A stretch of 64,000 nucleotides of DNA, taken from assembly GCF_003073045.1 (NCBI RefSeq), contig NC_037593.1:10092735-10156734 (forward strand), in the 5' to 3' direction. Both the position numbers and the translations under genes were made by a program. Source of the stretch: Pomacea canaliculata. Lineage: Eukaryota; Mollusca; Gastropoda; Architaenioglossa; Ampullariidae. The first letter of the stretch is position 1. Each line of letters opens with the position of its first letter. The notes below the pieces were generated by a model, which searched no databases, had not been told where the DNA came from, and worked only from the letters and a program-made list of their open reading frames with translations. Positions 1 through 12,400 of the stretch are shown piece by piece.

Positions 1-97
1 ATGCAGTTGTCTTCTCCTGCTGGGCGTTGGCCTTCTCATCCTCAGCCGCAGAGGCTCTGGTTCGCTGCAAAGGTCGACATTTGTAAAGGGATTGTGA
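1..97 (+). CDS. C-terminal exon of an unidentified membrane protein (partial at left edge)
   Basis: Read from base 2, the frame gives a short hydrophobic stretch (CLLLLGVGLLIL), then a basic boundary SRR and a Ser/Arg-rich tail ending in a TGA at 95-97. This is the shape of a type I membrane protein C-terminus: helix, stop-transfer basic residues, short cytoplasmic tail. Two overlapping AATAAA signals follow about 265 bases later. Everything upstream is outside the window, so the family cannot be named; a UDP-glycosyltransferase-type tail or a receptor tail would both fit. The open stretch is only 31 codons, so chance is possible. Confidence 0.4.
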   Translation, partial: CSCLLLLGVGLLILSRRGSGSLQRSTFVKGL

Positions 98-360
98 TTC
101 ACACACCCCATAATATGCAAATGTAGCAACAAAACCAAGCCATTGCAGTATCGTTTTATGGCGCATGCTAATGTTTCTGCACTGAATTGTGAGGTGTCTC
201 GATGGCTCCCACGCTAAAGTATTGCATTATGCGACGATCAGCCAACAGCCAGGCACTCGATCATCATGTCCCCCATGACCCGTACACTCCTGTGGTCCAG
301 GATTTGTACTTCAACAGGGCCATCGAGGCATCTACCGGAATTGTAAGACTTTATTACTGC

Positions 361-371
361 AATAAAATAAA
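361..371 (+). terminator. Overlapping polyadenylation signals
   Basis: Two overlapping AATAAA hexamers lie about 265 bases after the stop at 95-97, on the same strand. They fit the 3' end of the partial membrane-protein gene. Such hexamers are common by chance in AT-rich DNA. Confidence 0.35.
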
Positions 372-399
372 TGTGACACATTTTTTCCTGGTCAGATAA

Positions 400-2262
400 A
401 TATATTTACATAAGAAGCTAAGTGGAAAGAAAGGGTAAGCAACAGGATGTAGGCGATTTCTTTAACAATTAAATTGTTGCCATGAAAGGTGGTAACTAAC
501 TACACACATACACAAACAACCCAAGAAAACAGTGTATATATCAATAGCATATTTATAGATGGGTCAGATTACTGGTCGACAGGATTCAGTAAACAAAAAT
601 GGAGAGTTGGAAAAAGCTAAGGAAACAGTTTAATCTTTTAACCCTTTCAACTGACATTTAAGCAGATAATTGCTTTTAATCTTTGCATTTTGGCAAAATG
701 CTTGTGATGCATTGGGCCACTGTTGTGATCGTTAGAAGAAACTGATGTTTATTTGCTTATTTTAAAGACGTTTTAAGGCTACTGCCTGAGCTCAGTATGT
801 ACCCGCCAAGAACTGACGTGAAAGTGGTTGTGCAGAGGTGGGACTGAAAAGCGAACTGAATAAGCTGACACTCCTAAATACCTGTATGGCAAAACAACAC
901 ATTTAAATAGCAGCTGGTAATGAAAATGTTCTGGATTACTATACAGAGAGTGGTGTGGTCCTAAGAAGTGCCCTTTTAATTTCATTAATTTGATTTAGAA
1001 ATCACAAATATTTGTTTTTAATACCAATGCTACGTTTTCACTTTAAAGAAGATTCTGACATCTTCATCGCCTTAAGCCGACGACTTTCTGAAACTTCTGT
1101 TGTTGTGCTGTATGCAGGCCTAGCACTATAATCTGTGGAGGCCGACCTTGTTAGTTGGTCTACGAGAGTTTTAAAAAAAATGTTCTCATGACTGGGTTAA
1201 TCTCAGTTCATGATGCTATTTCACGAAGACTGAATAAATAATCCCTCTCTGTTTTCGAGATAAAAGCCTACATTAAATCCACGAGGTCACAAATATCCAC
1301 GGATATCCTTAATTGACATACTGCTCCAGCTGTAACCTTGACAACCTCATGTACATGTTTTGATTCTGATAGAGCACGGAGGTAAATCTCTGCACACCCA
1401 TCGGTAGAGGTTTTTACCTCTTTATGTGCTCGTGGTGACATTAGTGGGCTTGTATCTACAGAATGGAGGGGTGGGGGAGGGTTGGAAAGTGGATTTAAAT
1501 TTCGAGAAGATACTACCTTAAAATGAACATCATGCCTCTGTAGGCAACTATGTCAGCTGTAGCACCTATGCTGTACCCCTCCCACCCCTGACGAGGTGTT
1601 CGCTTAAAACAGAAAATTCATCCAGTTCGGGTCAATGGACTGATTTGAAACTGGACTGCCCGGTCATTTTTGAGGAAGAAAAAGAAAAATAACCTATTTC
1701 ACTCATGTAGACCTTTAGCTCCTTTCACTTTTCTTATCACCGTTGGTATCAGTTGATTGCCCTTAGATTCTGATCCTGTGATAAAGCTTCTCATAAATTA
1801 GAGGACCAGAAAAAAAAGTCGAGGCGCCAAACTATCATTGCCTTATCTTAGAACCAACATAGATGTCGTGGTTGTGTTGTATCTCTTGGTTTTTCCCATC
1901 ATCGTGAATTTAGCATGATGTGGCATGAAATAAGTGGTTTGACTGTGATGTCCATGGAAAGGTTTTTCATCTCACTGAAAGGAGAGAGAGAGAGAATGAG
2001 AGAGACAGCATACGTGTAGAATCATGATCTGCAACGACAGTGTGACTCCATTTTCACTGAAATGAACTTTTTCAGCTGCAAACACTTGTGCTGTATTCGT
2101 TCTTCATTATCTATTCGGTTAGATTAACGGGACTGAGGTCGGCTTAAGAGGCTGAGACAATGAGCTTAGGGTGACGTGGAAGGGTTAGCACTTTATAACA
2201 CAGGTTTGTTGCTAAAATTAACAGGCCATGCTGATAATGAGCGAGTGAAGGTGAAAAACTAG
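400..2262. other. No gene seen
   Basis: I see no splice-bounded open frame and no recognisable repeat apart from a short (GA)n run at about 1982-2005. Confidence 0.5.
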
Positions 2263-2430
2263 CTAGGCGGGTAAAAGGCGCCAGTCGAAGCTCCAGGTCA
2301 CCCTGAACTTTTCCCCGCCGAGTGCCGTCGCCACCCGAATGTTAATATTGATGTTACTGCAGGCGCCCGTCCGCTGGCACCCGATGGCGCTCTGCAGCTC
2401 CAGGATGTCGATGCCATTAGGGAACTGCTC
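2263..2430 (-). CDS. Possible terminal coding exon, unidentified
   Basis: On the minus strand 55 codons run open into a TAG at 2263-2265. The peptide is protein-like: it begins near EQFPNGIDILELQ, has two Cys around a GACSNI motif, and ends GGEKFRVTWSFDWRLLPA. An in-frame stop sits just upstream (2431-2433), so the exon would start at one of the AG dinucleotides at 2425-2430. The same DNA is also open on the plus strand, so strand choice rests on how natural the peptide looks. No family is recognised and no partner exon was found. Confidence 0.3.
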   Translation of the reverse strand, partial: EQFPNGIDILELQSAIGCQRTGACSNININIRVATALGGEKFRVTWSFDWRLLPA

Positions 2431-4534
2431 TTAAACATTTGTCTGAGGGGTAGAATGTGCACTGGGTGTGAACTCTTTTAAGTAGGCAACACAGCCACTT
2501 TAGAGCAGGTCAGCGAGTTCATCGAGTGCAAACTGAGTTCTCCTGTTTAACATGTAAACAGTCTCGGCGACCGTTAAGCGAAGATTTCCGTTCTCAAATT
2601 TGGTTACAGTCAATGATAAGCGAAACGAAGGTGTAACCAAGTTACGCCTGACATTTGGTTTCACCTGACATAACGGATTGTTACGCGCATGTCAGAATGT
2701 TGATGGTTTAGACTTTAGAGACTTGTTTCATCAGAGTTATTCCCTCGGGAATTAATATCTTATAACAAGCTTTACTAAATCATCCGAGTTGAGGGTTAGG
2801 GGGAGGAGGAAGTTGCGTTCAGATATTTTGTCTTGCAGAAGCGAGGGAAAAAAAACTACACAGAGGTTTTGATGAAGTAAGAACCTGTCTTCATGGCTAG
2901 GTATTCCAAGCTCGTCCTCTTTTTTTGACGATGCACAGCCATCTTGGGAGAAATTTAATTTCCTTGCTCTTATCATGTTTCTCCTTGATATAAGGTGTCG
3001 GGTATTGTTCTGAGATTCGCAGTCAAGCGTGACTGTGACTGGGACAAAAGCTGAAACCTAACTTCATCCCATTGCTACAAATGTTGAGAGTGATTATTGT
3101 AACTAAACTTACTAAAAGAAAAGACTTAACAGTTTCGCAAACGGTGGTGACTAGGTCACATTATTGAAAAGCTGGAAATCTGGAAAACAAAATATGTGCA
3201 CACGTCGGCAACAGAGCGGTTGATTGGCTGTCGTTGTTGGGTTTGTCTACCAGTCTGTTCGTCTATCTGTCTGTTAACCACTCTGTCACTATCAAAACTT
3301 CGTGAAGGCTTCAGATACAACGAAAGAATTGTTCAACACATATTCAAGTAATAGACTGATATTATGTTTATCGACTTATTTTTAATTCAGACTTTCTTTG
3401 ATTGTTAACACAGTCCGTCCACGTAGGAGGGTCCGATGGTTAGAAGGAAAGGAAAAAGGGAAATAGTCGGGGGAGGAGAGGTGACGCCATGTACAAATCC
3501 CGACAACTTAATCTTAAAATTAAATAGTATTCTTAATTGGACACCGATTGTCGAAGTTGGAACAACGGTAACGTTTAACACGAGGGTCATAGCCAATTAT
3601 TATGATTAGAAGTCCCTTTACACACACATGGCGAAGTCACACTACGTTGTTGACACAATATTAAATGTTTGACTTTAAAAAATCGCACGAGAGGTGGACT
3701 TCATGCCGAATCAATCTTGTGTAGAGATGTTTGCATTAAAATGTATTTCCTGTTAATTAGGTTCTTATGAGCGGCCTATTTAAGTGGAAGCGAATAGCCA
3801 AGTAGTGAGAGCACCGGCCTCCGAGGCTTAAAGGGCAACACGAGCGCTCAGCAAAAATCGCTTTAAATAAAGTATGAGGCATCATAAAACGTGTTCTGGT
3901 GGTATTTTATGACGAAGAGGCAAGATAAATTTCTTTTCTTAATCACACCTAGATTTGTCGAGGAAGTGAGGAAAGGGTAGTATTTCTAAAAATAGCATCG
4001 TCTGCATGAGCGGCATTCGAAGAGGAAAGATGCAATGCTGGGTAAAAGAAAACTGATCAGGACACAATGTGCTGTTGCTGAATGTTCACTCCCCAACAGC
4101 TGAAAGGTTGTGGGGTTACTTTTCTACTTTTGTTGTTTCCCTATTTTCCGGGCTTGATGCTAACAAAGTCTGAGTCTTTTTGTCGGAATATTATACTGTG
4201 TGAGGTTAAATTTAAGATTTTGCGATTGACAGAGCAATACACATGCTTTAAAAAGTCACTTGATTCATCACATTTATTCAGTGGTGCTTGGTCATAACAT
4301 CAATGCATCTTGCATTTACATCAGAAAAGACTTGTCAATGAGACTGGAAAGTATGTTTCTTTCTAACTTAAAAAAAAATATTGTTGCTTAGAGGGCCGCA
4401 CTTTAAGCATCGCCGCAGTCCACTAACGTGTTTCAGAGTTATATTCTATCTATTACAATGTCACGAAACCTTTTAAAAGAATTAGCGTGACGAATATGGG
4501 AACTAGAATAAATTGTTTACTAATCTTGAAAAGA

Positions 4535-4597
4535 TTTGTTTGTTTGTTTGTTTGTTTGTTTTTTTGTTGTTTTTTTTTTTTTTTTGGGGGGGGGGGG
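4535..4597. repeat. (TTTG)n, poly-T, poly-G compound tract
   Basis: About six TTTG units pass into a T-run and then directly into 12 consecutive G. A similar T-run joined to a G-run occurs at 60373-60426. Confidence 0.9.
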
Positions 4598-7084
4598 CTT
4601 TTTTTCTTTGCATTTGGGGTGTTGAGTAAGCATCGAAAGACATCAAGATAAAAAGTCTTTCAAAATCTGACTCATTTACAAAAAAAGGTGCAAAATTACA
4701 ATCCATACAAGAAATTCACCAAATCTGAAACAAAACACTGAGTTTGCTCACACAATATTGCATTATTTATTTTTTGCAATTAAAAGTGTATGTGCTCAGC
4801 ATTATTTACATTCCACACGTGGTCATGTTCATGCTCAAATCCAAACAGCTGCCATTTTTTTATTTTTTTGGGGTGCTTTACACCACAATATATGACACCA
4901 CAATTCATGACTTTTATAATGCACCATATCACTGCATATATAACATCACAATACATGGAATACAGTACACAATAACGCAGAATATCGCACACAACAAAAT
5001 CAAAATGAGCCTGTGAGCTGTTTCTCTTAGCACATTGAGACAGTAAAGCTTTCCACGAAGTCCAACATACCCCGGGCGGACACCCTAACCTGACACCGGA
5101 GTCGTTTCGTCAGGAAAGGGGTTGCGGGGAGGAAGCTGGTGTCGCTGCGTTACTGACACCCGGGTGGACTGAGTTCACGGTGCTGTGAAGTTCACGGATC
5201 TTCAACTACTGGATAGACACTGCGCACCTGTTGTCATGTAACTTGCGGAAACCACCAAGCAGCCATCTTACCATTCGTAATGTTATTTAAACCAGCATGG
5301 AAGATGAACAGATTGACATTTCTCCTACTTCTTCAATTTTGAGAACAAACAACTCAAGCAGTTCACGAAAACAAAAAACATGCAAGTTTGAGAGATTATG
5401 GAAAATATGAAAATGCAGTGGCAGGGCATCCCCTAGGCCAAAAAAAAAAGACAAAAACAATACTACATAAATAAACAAACAAACAAACAAACAAAACCAA
5501 ACACTGAGACTGTATCGTCTTACAGGTAAGAAGCTACTCGCCTTTAAGCAGACCCAGCCAGGGTTTGTCCATGAGTTTCAGGTCAGTGGTGGTGTCGCAT
5601 TTTCCTCTGTTCCTACAACCACCACAACCCTATTGATAAGTCGCTCAGAATGAAAAGTCTACAGTTTATGTTCACAAGGAAAAACAATAGAAATGTTTGG
5701 AGATACATGTGTACACCAGCTTCCAGTTTCACAATATTGTGCACACGAGTTGAATGAATTATTCATTCTGCATAAACATTAATGTTTATTTCCGGTGGTC
5801 AGGCGAAGTGAATTCCGAATGATTTGTCACGTGACAAAGAACAAATAAACTGGCTAAACGAGAAAACAACGTCTGTACTTCCAAGAGAAAGTACTGAGTA
5901 TACATTGACAGCATTATCGAAAAATTATCATTTTATACTTTTAAAAAAATGCTGCAACAAAGCATCAAAAATTGAGCCGAAAACAGGATATCGATAAAAA
6001 AAAGTCAATCACATGTCGCTAAATTATCAATGGCAAACATGATAAAGAACAACATAGGTAAACGTGATGCTGACAGATAAAAATGGATGTCTATAGTGGA
6101 TCTATTCTGTCCCACCTAACTACGACAAGGTCTAAGTAAGTAAAGTAAACATGATAAAGGGAATCTAGAGACGGCATATTACGTATGTAATTGTGTTAAC
6201 ATGTGTCTACCTTTTACCTATTAAGTCAGCTGTTGGCTATACCTGTCATGGGCGATATGCTTTTTTTGAGTCCGTGTGCATATCAAAAATAGTTCACACC
6301 TATTGGGCAGAACTATATTTTACTATGTCGTGCTCACCAGAATTACATTCTAGTATTCTACTCCACATTTACAATGGAAGATTGTTTTAAGAATTACAAA
6401 AATTAGGGTTTATTATTATGTTCCCTCCATCGAATGGAGTAGGAATAACATGACAGCGTTCATAAAACACTTTCACTGTAAGTTGTCAAACGACATGGGC
6501 GTCTCTAAGAGGGGCGCTGATTAAGGGACAAGAGCGCTCATGCAGCCGACCCCATGCTGTTAGTGTCTACAGCAACATCGATATCGTCACATTGACTCGA
6601 CTTGTGGTACAAGGCCCACGGACACTTGACTTCAGGGTACTCGAGCTGACGACGGTGAGCTCTGCACACCCCCACCCGACTCACCCCATGCACCGACTAG
6701 ACAGCTCGTCATGCCACCCGACTTCTACCTCGTTATTCTAAAGTTTGGCTCTGAAGTCGACCGGGGGATGGGGCAGGTGAGGAAGGGGAGGGGGCTAGCA
6801 CACGTGTCCCGATATCACTTGACCTACGAACCGTTGCAATATCTAGCGACGAGTCTCACCTCTATCGATAGCACCCGTGTTTCTCAAAAATTGACACGTC
6901 ACAGCGAAGGTGTTTCTGAGAAAATGGCAGCTACACTGATCGTGCATGATAATAAATGTTCGTCCTCGTACTTCTCCCCTTCTGCTGTCACAGCCAGAAC
7001 ACAATCTGTACAACTAATTTATGTGTAAGTCATCTACGTCAACGCAAGTGGGATCATTTCGCTTGTTTTTTTGTGGTTTCTTTC

Positions 7085-7108
7085 TTTTTTTTTTTTTTTT
7101 TTTTTTTT
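7085..7108. repeat. Poly-T tract
   Basis: A run of 24 T. It could be the A-tail of a minus-strand retroposed copy, but nothing recognisable lies next to it. Confidence 0.8.
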
Positions 7109-9402
7109 GATCTGCCCGTTGAACATTATAAAACTTGATTGTGAGGATTTAGGTCGGTCGGTGAAAGAGAGAAAGAGAGTTTACCCTCTCCACACACACA
7201 CACCTCCCATCTCCCACCCGTGCAGGGTGGAGAGAGGTGCAAAGGACGACAGGTACTGAACACGTGACAGCGTCCGGGTCAGGTAGAAAACCCACAAGTA
7301 GACATGTGCCATGTGCCATGTGTCATGTGCCAGAGGTTACCTTGTCGTTGTTGTTGCGCCACGTTACAACTACTCCCTCAGCTGTTTAGATTAATTCCTG
7401 CTTTAGGGTCCGTTACAGGTCGAGAAGATTACTAACCAACAGAGAAGAGCAGTCCGACTTGTGTGTAGTGTGTAGTCAGTCCTTAAATTGTGTGACACAC
7501 GGATAGTCAGAGATGAAGAAACTCAAACTTTGATATAAATCGTAACGGAACAAAGGGCATCAGAACTAATTTCTGGGACAGGTACAAAGAGGAGGGGTTG
7601 GCACAGTATTTGCTCACTAGAACAAAGTGACATAGACTCACTCTGATTACGTATTAGAAATGTCGGCCAGAACACAATAAAATTATACACAAATATGGAC
7701 ATGGTGACAAAAGTTTGCCCATGTACTGAGCTGAACATAAGAATAAATTATTATTAGTCGAAGTAAAATACATTTAAGTTTAATGATTTAAGAAAGTATT
7801 TGTTTCATACTGTATTGAAATCATTTTAAAAACACCCTGAGTTGTGGACATTTTCTTTCGATAAAGGATGGAATTGAATATGCTGCCAATTGTTTTCGAA
7901 ATTGTTCTGTACAATGTCCTCAGCAAGTTATGTCACACAGACATGTATGGAAATGAGTTACATGACACTCAATATGACCTTCAGTCCTTTTTTTATAATT
8001 TTGGAAATTTTCAGATCTCGAGAAACATGATTGCACCACATTGTGATTTCTCAAAAATGTTTTGTGACTCAGAGGCAATCGTTTTTTCTGGAGATAAAGG
8101 TATCTCGTGTTGTCTAATGCCAAAAAACTTTTGATCAGCCGATCCATCGCTGATTACTCATTCTGGTCCGGCTTTTGGCACCGTCTGATACCTCCTGTAC
8201 AATATATTTACAGAAAATAAGCAGTAAAGGAAGTCTTTGGTTACTACCACCGACGACTACGGGACCAGTGATGACTAGGATCAGAAGGTGGTCATGGTGG
8301 CGGCGAGGTGGTGGGGAGGTTGTTGGTAGTGGTGGTCAGGTCGGTGAATGGCGGGGAGGGAAACTGGTGGCAGACACAAACAAGTGATGGAATGTGTCAT
8401 TGAATCCTTCTATTTCCACTTTACCCGAGAGGGTCGTTCTCACGGGTAGCTCGTATTATCACAGCTGTCCTGTAGGTCAGGTAATACACAGGGATTATCC
8501 AGGTCGTCTGCTGTGTGATCATACAAAAGATTCAGGCATGCGCAGCCTTCTCTAACATGCCATTAAAAGGCCGACCAACCACAAAACAACACGTAAATGT
8601 AGTCCGTAAGACATATTCCTTCCTATCATCGTGACATGTGTCTAATATGTCTTAGGTTGTGGCTTCATTCGTTGCTCTTTGAAATGTCGTACTGTAAAAA
8701 CTGGACGTCTCCCTTTTCTGCAGTAATGGCGCAGCAATGTAAGTCACGAACTCTCAGTTCCCTTCGATGAAAATCACTTGCTTTCTAGAAAATTCTCACA
8801 TGTCATTTTCTTGCCGCGAAATTCATCTTATGATTGGACCTTATGTGCGAGATCAGAGAATTTGAGGAATGATTTCTTAACTCCAACAACACCAGCAACA
8901 ACAACAGCAACAACAAAATTATCTTTTTATAACCTTGCCATGTGGGTATTTTTTTAAAGTCGTCTTCTTTTTTTCGTTTGAGCAGAGCATACAGAAGAGT
9001 TTAGTTACCCTGTCTTCTTTTCCTCCGCTAGAGGCGCTGGGGGACAAGCAGGTCCAGTGAGGGCTAGACATGTGAAGTGTCAGAGTTTTCCGCTGATCCA
9101 CAAGCAGATGATACTGTAACACATTAGTCTAGCATAAGTCTCACTTCATTGTCAGGCTGTCTGTAGGTTTGATGCCTTGAGATCATCCGCTCGTAGATTG
9201 CCCACAACGCCGGTAGCAACGACTGTCCCTTATGTCCTCTACAGTCCTTCTGCTTCAACCACTGTTCTTTGAAGCTGGTTTCAAGAAGAACACCAACTTT
9301 TTTCTTACTGCAGTTTCAATTCAATTTTTTGTGTAGTCTTTTATCTTAAGCTCTTTTCACTCTGCAAGTAATTTACAACAAGCAGAGGCGAGAGTTTATA
9401 GA

Positions 9403-12400
9403 CTATCGAGGATCACCCAGCTCTAGCAGGTTGCCGCCTCTCTCTTGAGTTAGTCTCCATCTCATCCGCCTTTCTCTGATGTACAGCCCGCTAACAACAA
9501 GCAGGAGGATGCCCAGCACGGGATAGCCCAGCCACACAAAGTTCCTCTCCTCATCGACGACCTTCGGTCCCTTGTACGATTGTGCAGGATTGTTGTCAGG
9601 TGAGTATCTAGGGGTGATTTCATTATTCCTGGTGATTCTGCAGAAGTACTTGGCGCTCGAGCTAAAACGCTCCGCCGGTTGGGCGACGATCAGAGAATAG
9701 CTGGTCCGCAAGAACACCGTGATGTTCGTCGTCCGCCCCGCGCTTTCGTTTTTCAAACCATTGAACTGCTGCATCCCTTCATCCACATCCTTGATGGAAG
9801 TTTTCTTGGGACCAACAAAACTCTCATGGTCGCCGTTAATCTCTACGATCTCCATGTAGATGTCATTGGCTGGCTTCTCGAGCTCAAGGTCGCATCTGAA
9901 GATATCAACTGCCTGAACAAAGCGATAGGGTGTGACATTATTTGGTGTGTTATTTTCTTTACCATCTCCAAATAACTTGCACATATAGTTTGGGGCTATC
10001 TCAACAGGAAGAAATTCTAAGAAACTGATCTCCAGAAAGCTGCGGTTCTTGTTTGTGTCGATGAATCCATGCACGGCTACCTCCTTCGACGCCTGCTGTC
10101 GCTCAGATTCCGGGCTTTCATTGGTTTTGACAGTGGCTTCTTGGATCTCGTTGCACCCATCTGTCTTCCTTTCAAGAATCATACTGGAACCTCTGCGAGA
10201 AGAGAAAAAAACCGTTATTCGACATCGAACGTGAGTTCAAAAGTATTAACAAAAGTGTAATGCTAACGAAGGATTACAACAGGAGCTTCAATTCTCGTTT
10301 TCCGTGCGACTAACTGTCCAAAGGTTTCAGAGGGTCAACAGGTCAGGAAGTTGATAGGTGACGCCCCACCCCCATGTGTGGACTGGTGTGACAATTGGTG
10401 GGAAACAATCATGTCTGAGATAAGGCGAGATTTGACTTGCCCTCCTTCCAGTAGGTTCTGTAAAAACTCAGAGTGTGTCTCAAATGTTCCACGTATATTA
10501 CTTACTCAGTCACTAAAATTAAACAAATCACCAGATCCACATGATCAGAAACTAACTACAACTATTCATTTTTATAATCAACTTTGGTCAAGATACAACT
10601 AATATTACACAGTTACCAAATCCACTCTTAGTCAGCATGTAGCCAGTATTGTTAATTACTACATCGAAAAAAAATCAGTTATGTATTATATAATTACAAA
10701 CTCATGCTAGAGCGACAAAATCTCTCAAGCTCTTGGTTAAAACTTATAATGGCTGAAAAATGCTCAAACAGATTCGCTTAAAAAGATACAATCGAAAAGT
10801 AAATTAATAACAAAAACAAGTTTGCTGGTATTTGAAAATAAAACTGTGTCAATCCAGGAAGCAACCAGCACAAGGCAGCGAAAAATAATGCACATATTTT
10901 AACTGAGAGATTATACTGGTCAAAGAAATGTCTGTTGGGTGGCAACTGTGATCACAACTTCCTGGAATATTCCTGGTGAACCAGCCGAGCTCTTAGACAC
11001 TTACGTCAAGATTCACAGTCTGGGTGAGGTCAGCCGAGCGTGAAGCACAGCAGCTAAAGTTTCCAGGGCATTCCTTAGAAACGACATGCAAAATAGGCCA
11101 CGCAAAGCAGCCGCTGTTATTACTTATTATACCTGCTGTAATATATCTATTGGCGCCAGGAGTGTAATTTTCGAATATGTCTAACCTTTGATCCTCCATT
11201 TTTTTCTACGATAAAATTTTAACTGTTCATTTCCATGCGCTCAGAAACACACTCTTCCAGGAGCCAAAGTTAGACATTGGTCTAGAGACTGGTGGGACCT
11301 CTATGGCATGTATATGTACCTCATGGGGGGGGGGAGAAGTGGTGTTTTACGCCGTGCCAGCAACTGAGGCTATATTACGGCAAGCAGCCAGCCCTGTAAA
11401 CAGATGCCACGTGCAGAGAAAGAACAGCATGCCCGAGACGAGAAATGAACTCTGGACAGCCAACCTTCACTGTATTGATGACAGGCGCTAACCGTTGCGC
11501 CACCGGACCGCTGTGTACCTCATGGGCCTGAGCCTTTCTGTAGTAGATGTATAAAAGGGATATGCATGAGTGTATCCATGCGTGAGCATGTTTGTATATG
11601 TCCACGACTATATATATCTTCAATGTAGTCCCTTGACCTAGCTAGGTTTTTGGAGAAGTAGTGAGAGGTGGTGGGGGAGATAGAACTGAATTCATACAGA
11701 GTGGGATTTTTTGTTTTTTTTTGCCATTGAGATATTTGTTATACGGTGTTAAGGACGTCAGGTCTATTTAAGTATGCACACCCGTATTCAAGCACGCACG
11801 CACGATCGCGCGCAACACACACATCTTTACGGTTTAGTATTTTGCGCCACCAGGAAGAGATCAACATTTTACAGACGTAAACACAGGTAAGACACCTGCA
11901 TCTTCCCACCCTCCTGCCACCACTTATGTCAGGCTTTGGACATACCTGTTATACACTTATCATATCACATTAGCCCAGATGGATGATATCAGCTCGTTAT
12001 GATGAGTATCAACACAGAGAACACCTGCCTAGTAACCCACCCACCAGTCCACCTGCCTAGAAATGAGCCGCCGGGAGCGATTATCTAATGGATTTCGGAT
12101 GCATCCTCCTCTGTTCTCGGACATCCAATGTTCTTTCCGCCCTAGAATGGCTTTGACTTTCCTTTTATATTTGTTTTTTGTCCTTTACGTTCTAACCGTT
12201 CATCGTTAGGACAAAGCCTAACCCATGTCTCTACCTCTTCAACAGTTTCATGGCTGGTAGGATCAGACAGGAAGCTCACTCAAGAGCTACTTTCCGTCGT
12301 GTCAGCAGATACCACCGTTTGGAGATGGGGTGGGGGGCGGACGGGAGGGTGCAGACTGGTTTAAGATGAAAGTTCACGAGAAAAGGGTCGTTGAGCAGAG

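Larger units (their letters stand above)
2437..9402. other. Gene-free repeat-bearing stretch
   Basis: No exon-like segment with convincing splice sites was found. It contains simple repeats: (TTTG)n with T- and G-runs at 4535-4597, (AAAC)n at about 5474-5497, poly-T at 7085-7108, a tandem CATGTGCC octamer at about 7307-7332, GGT-rich DNA at 8285-8340 and (CAA)n at about 8887-8915. The longest open frames run through low-complexity DNA. Confidence 0.5.

Noticed and set aside
3796-3845. tRNA-like A box (TAGCCAAGTAGTGAGAGCAC)
   Set aside because: No B box follows at the right distance and no cloverleaf can be formed; at most a scrap of a SINE.
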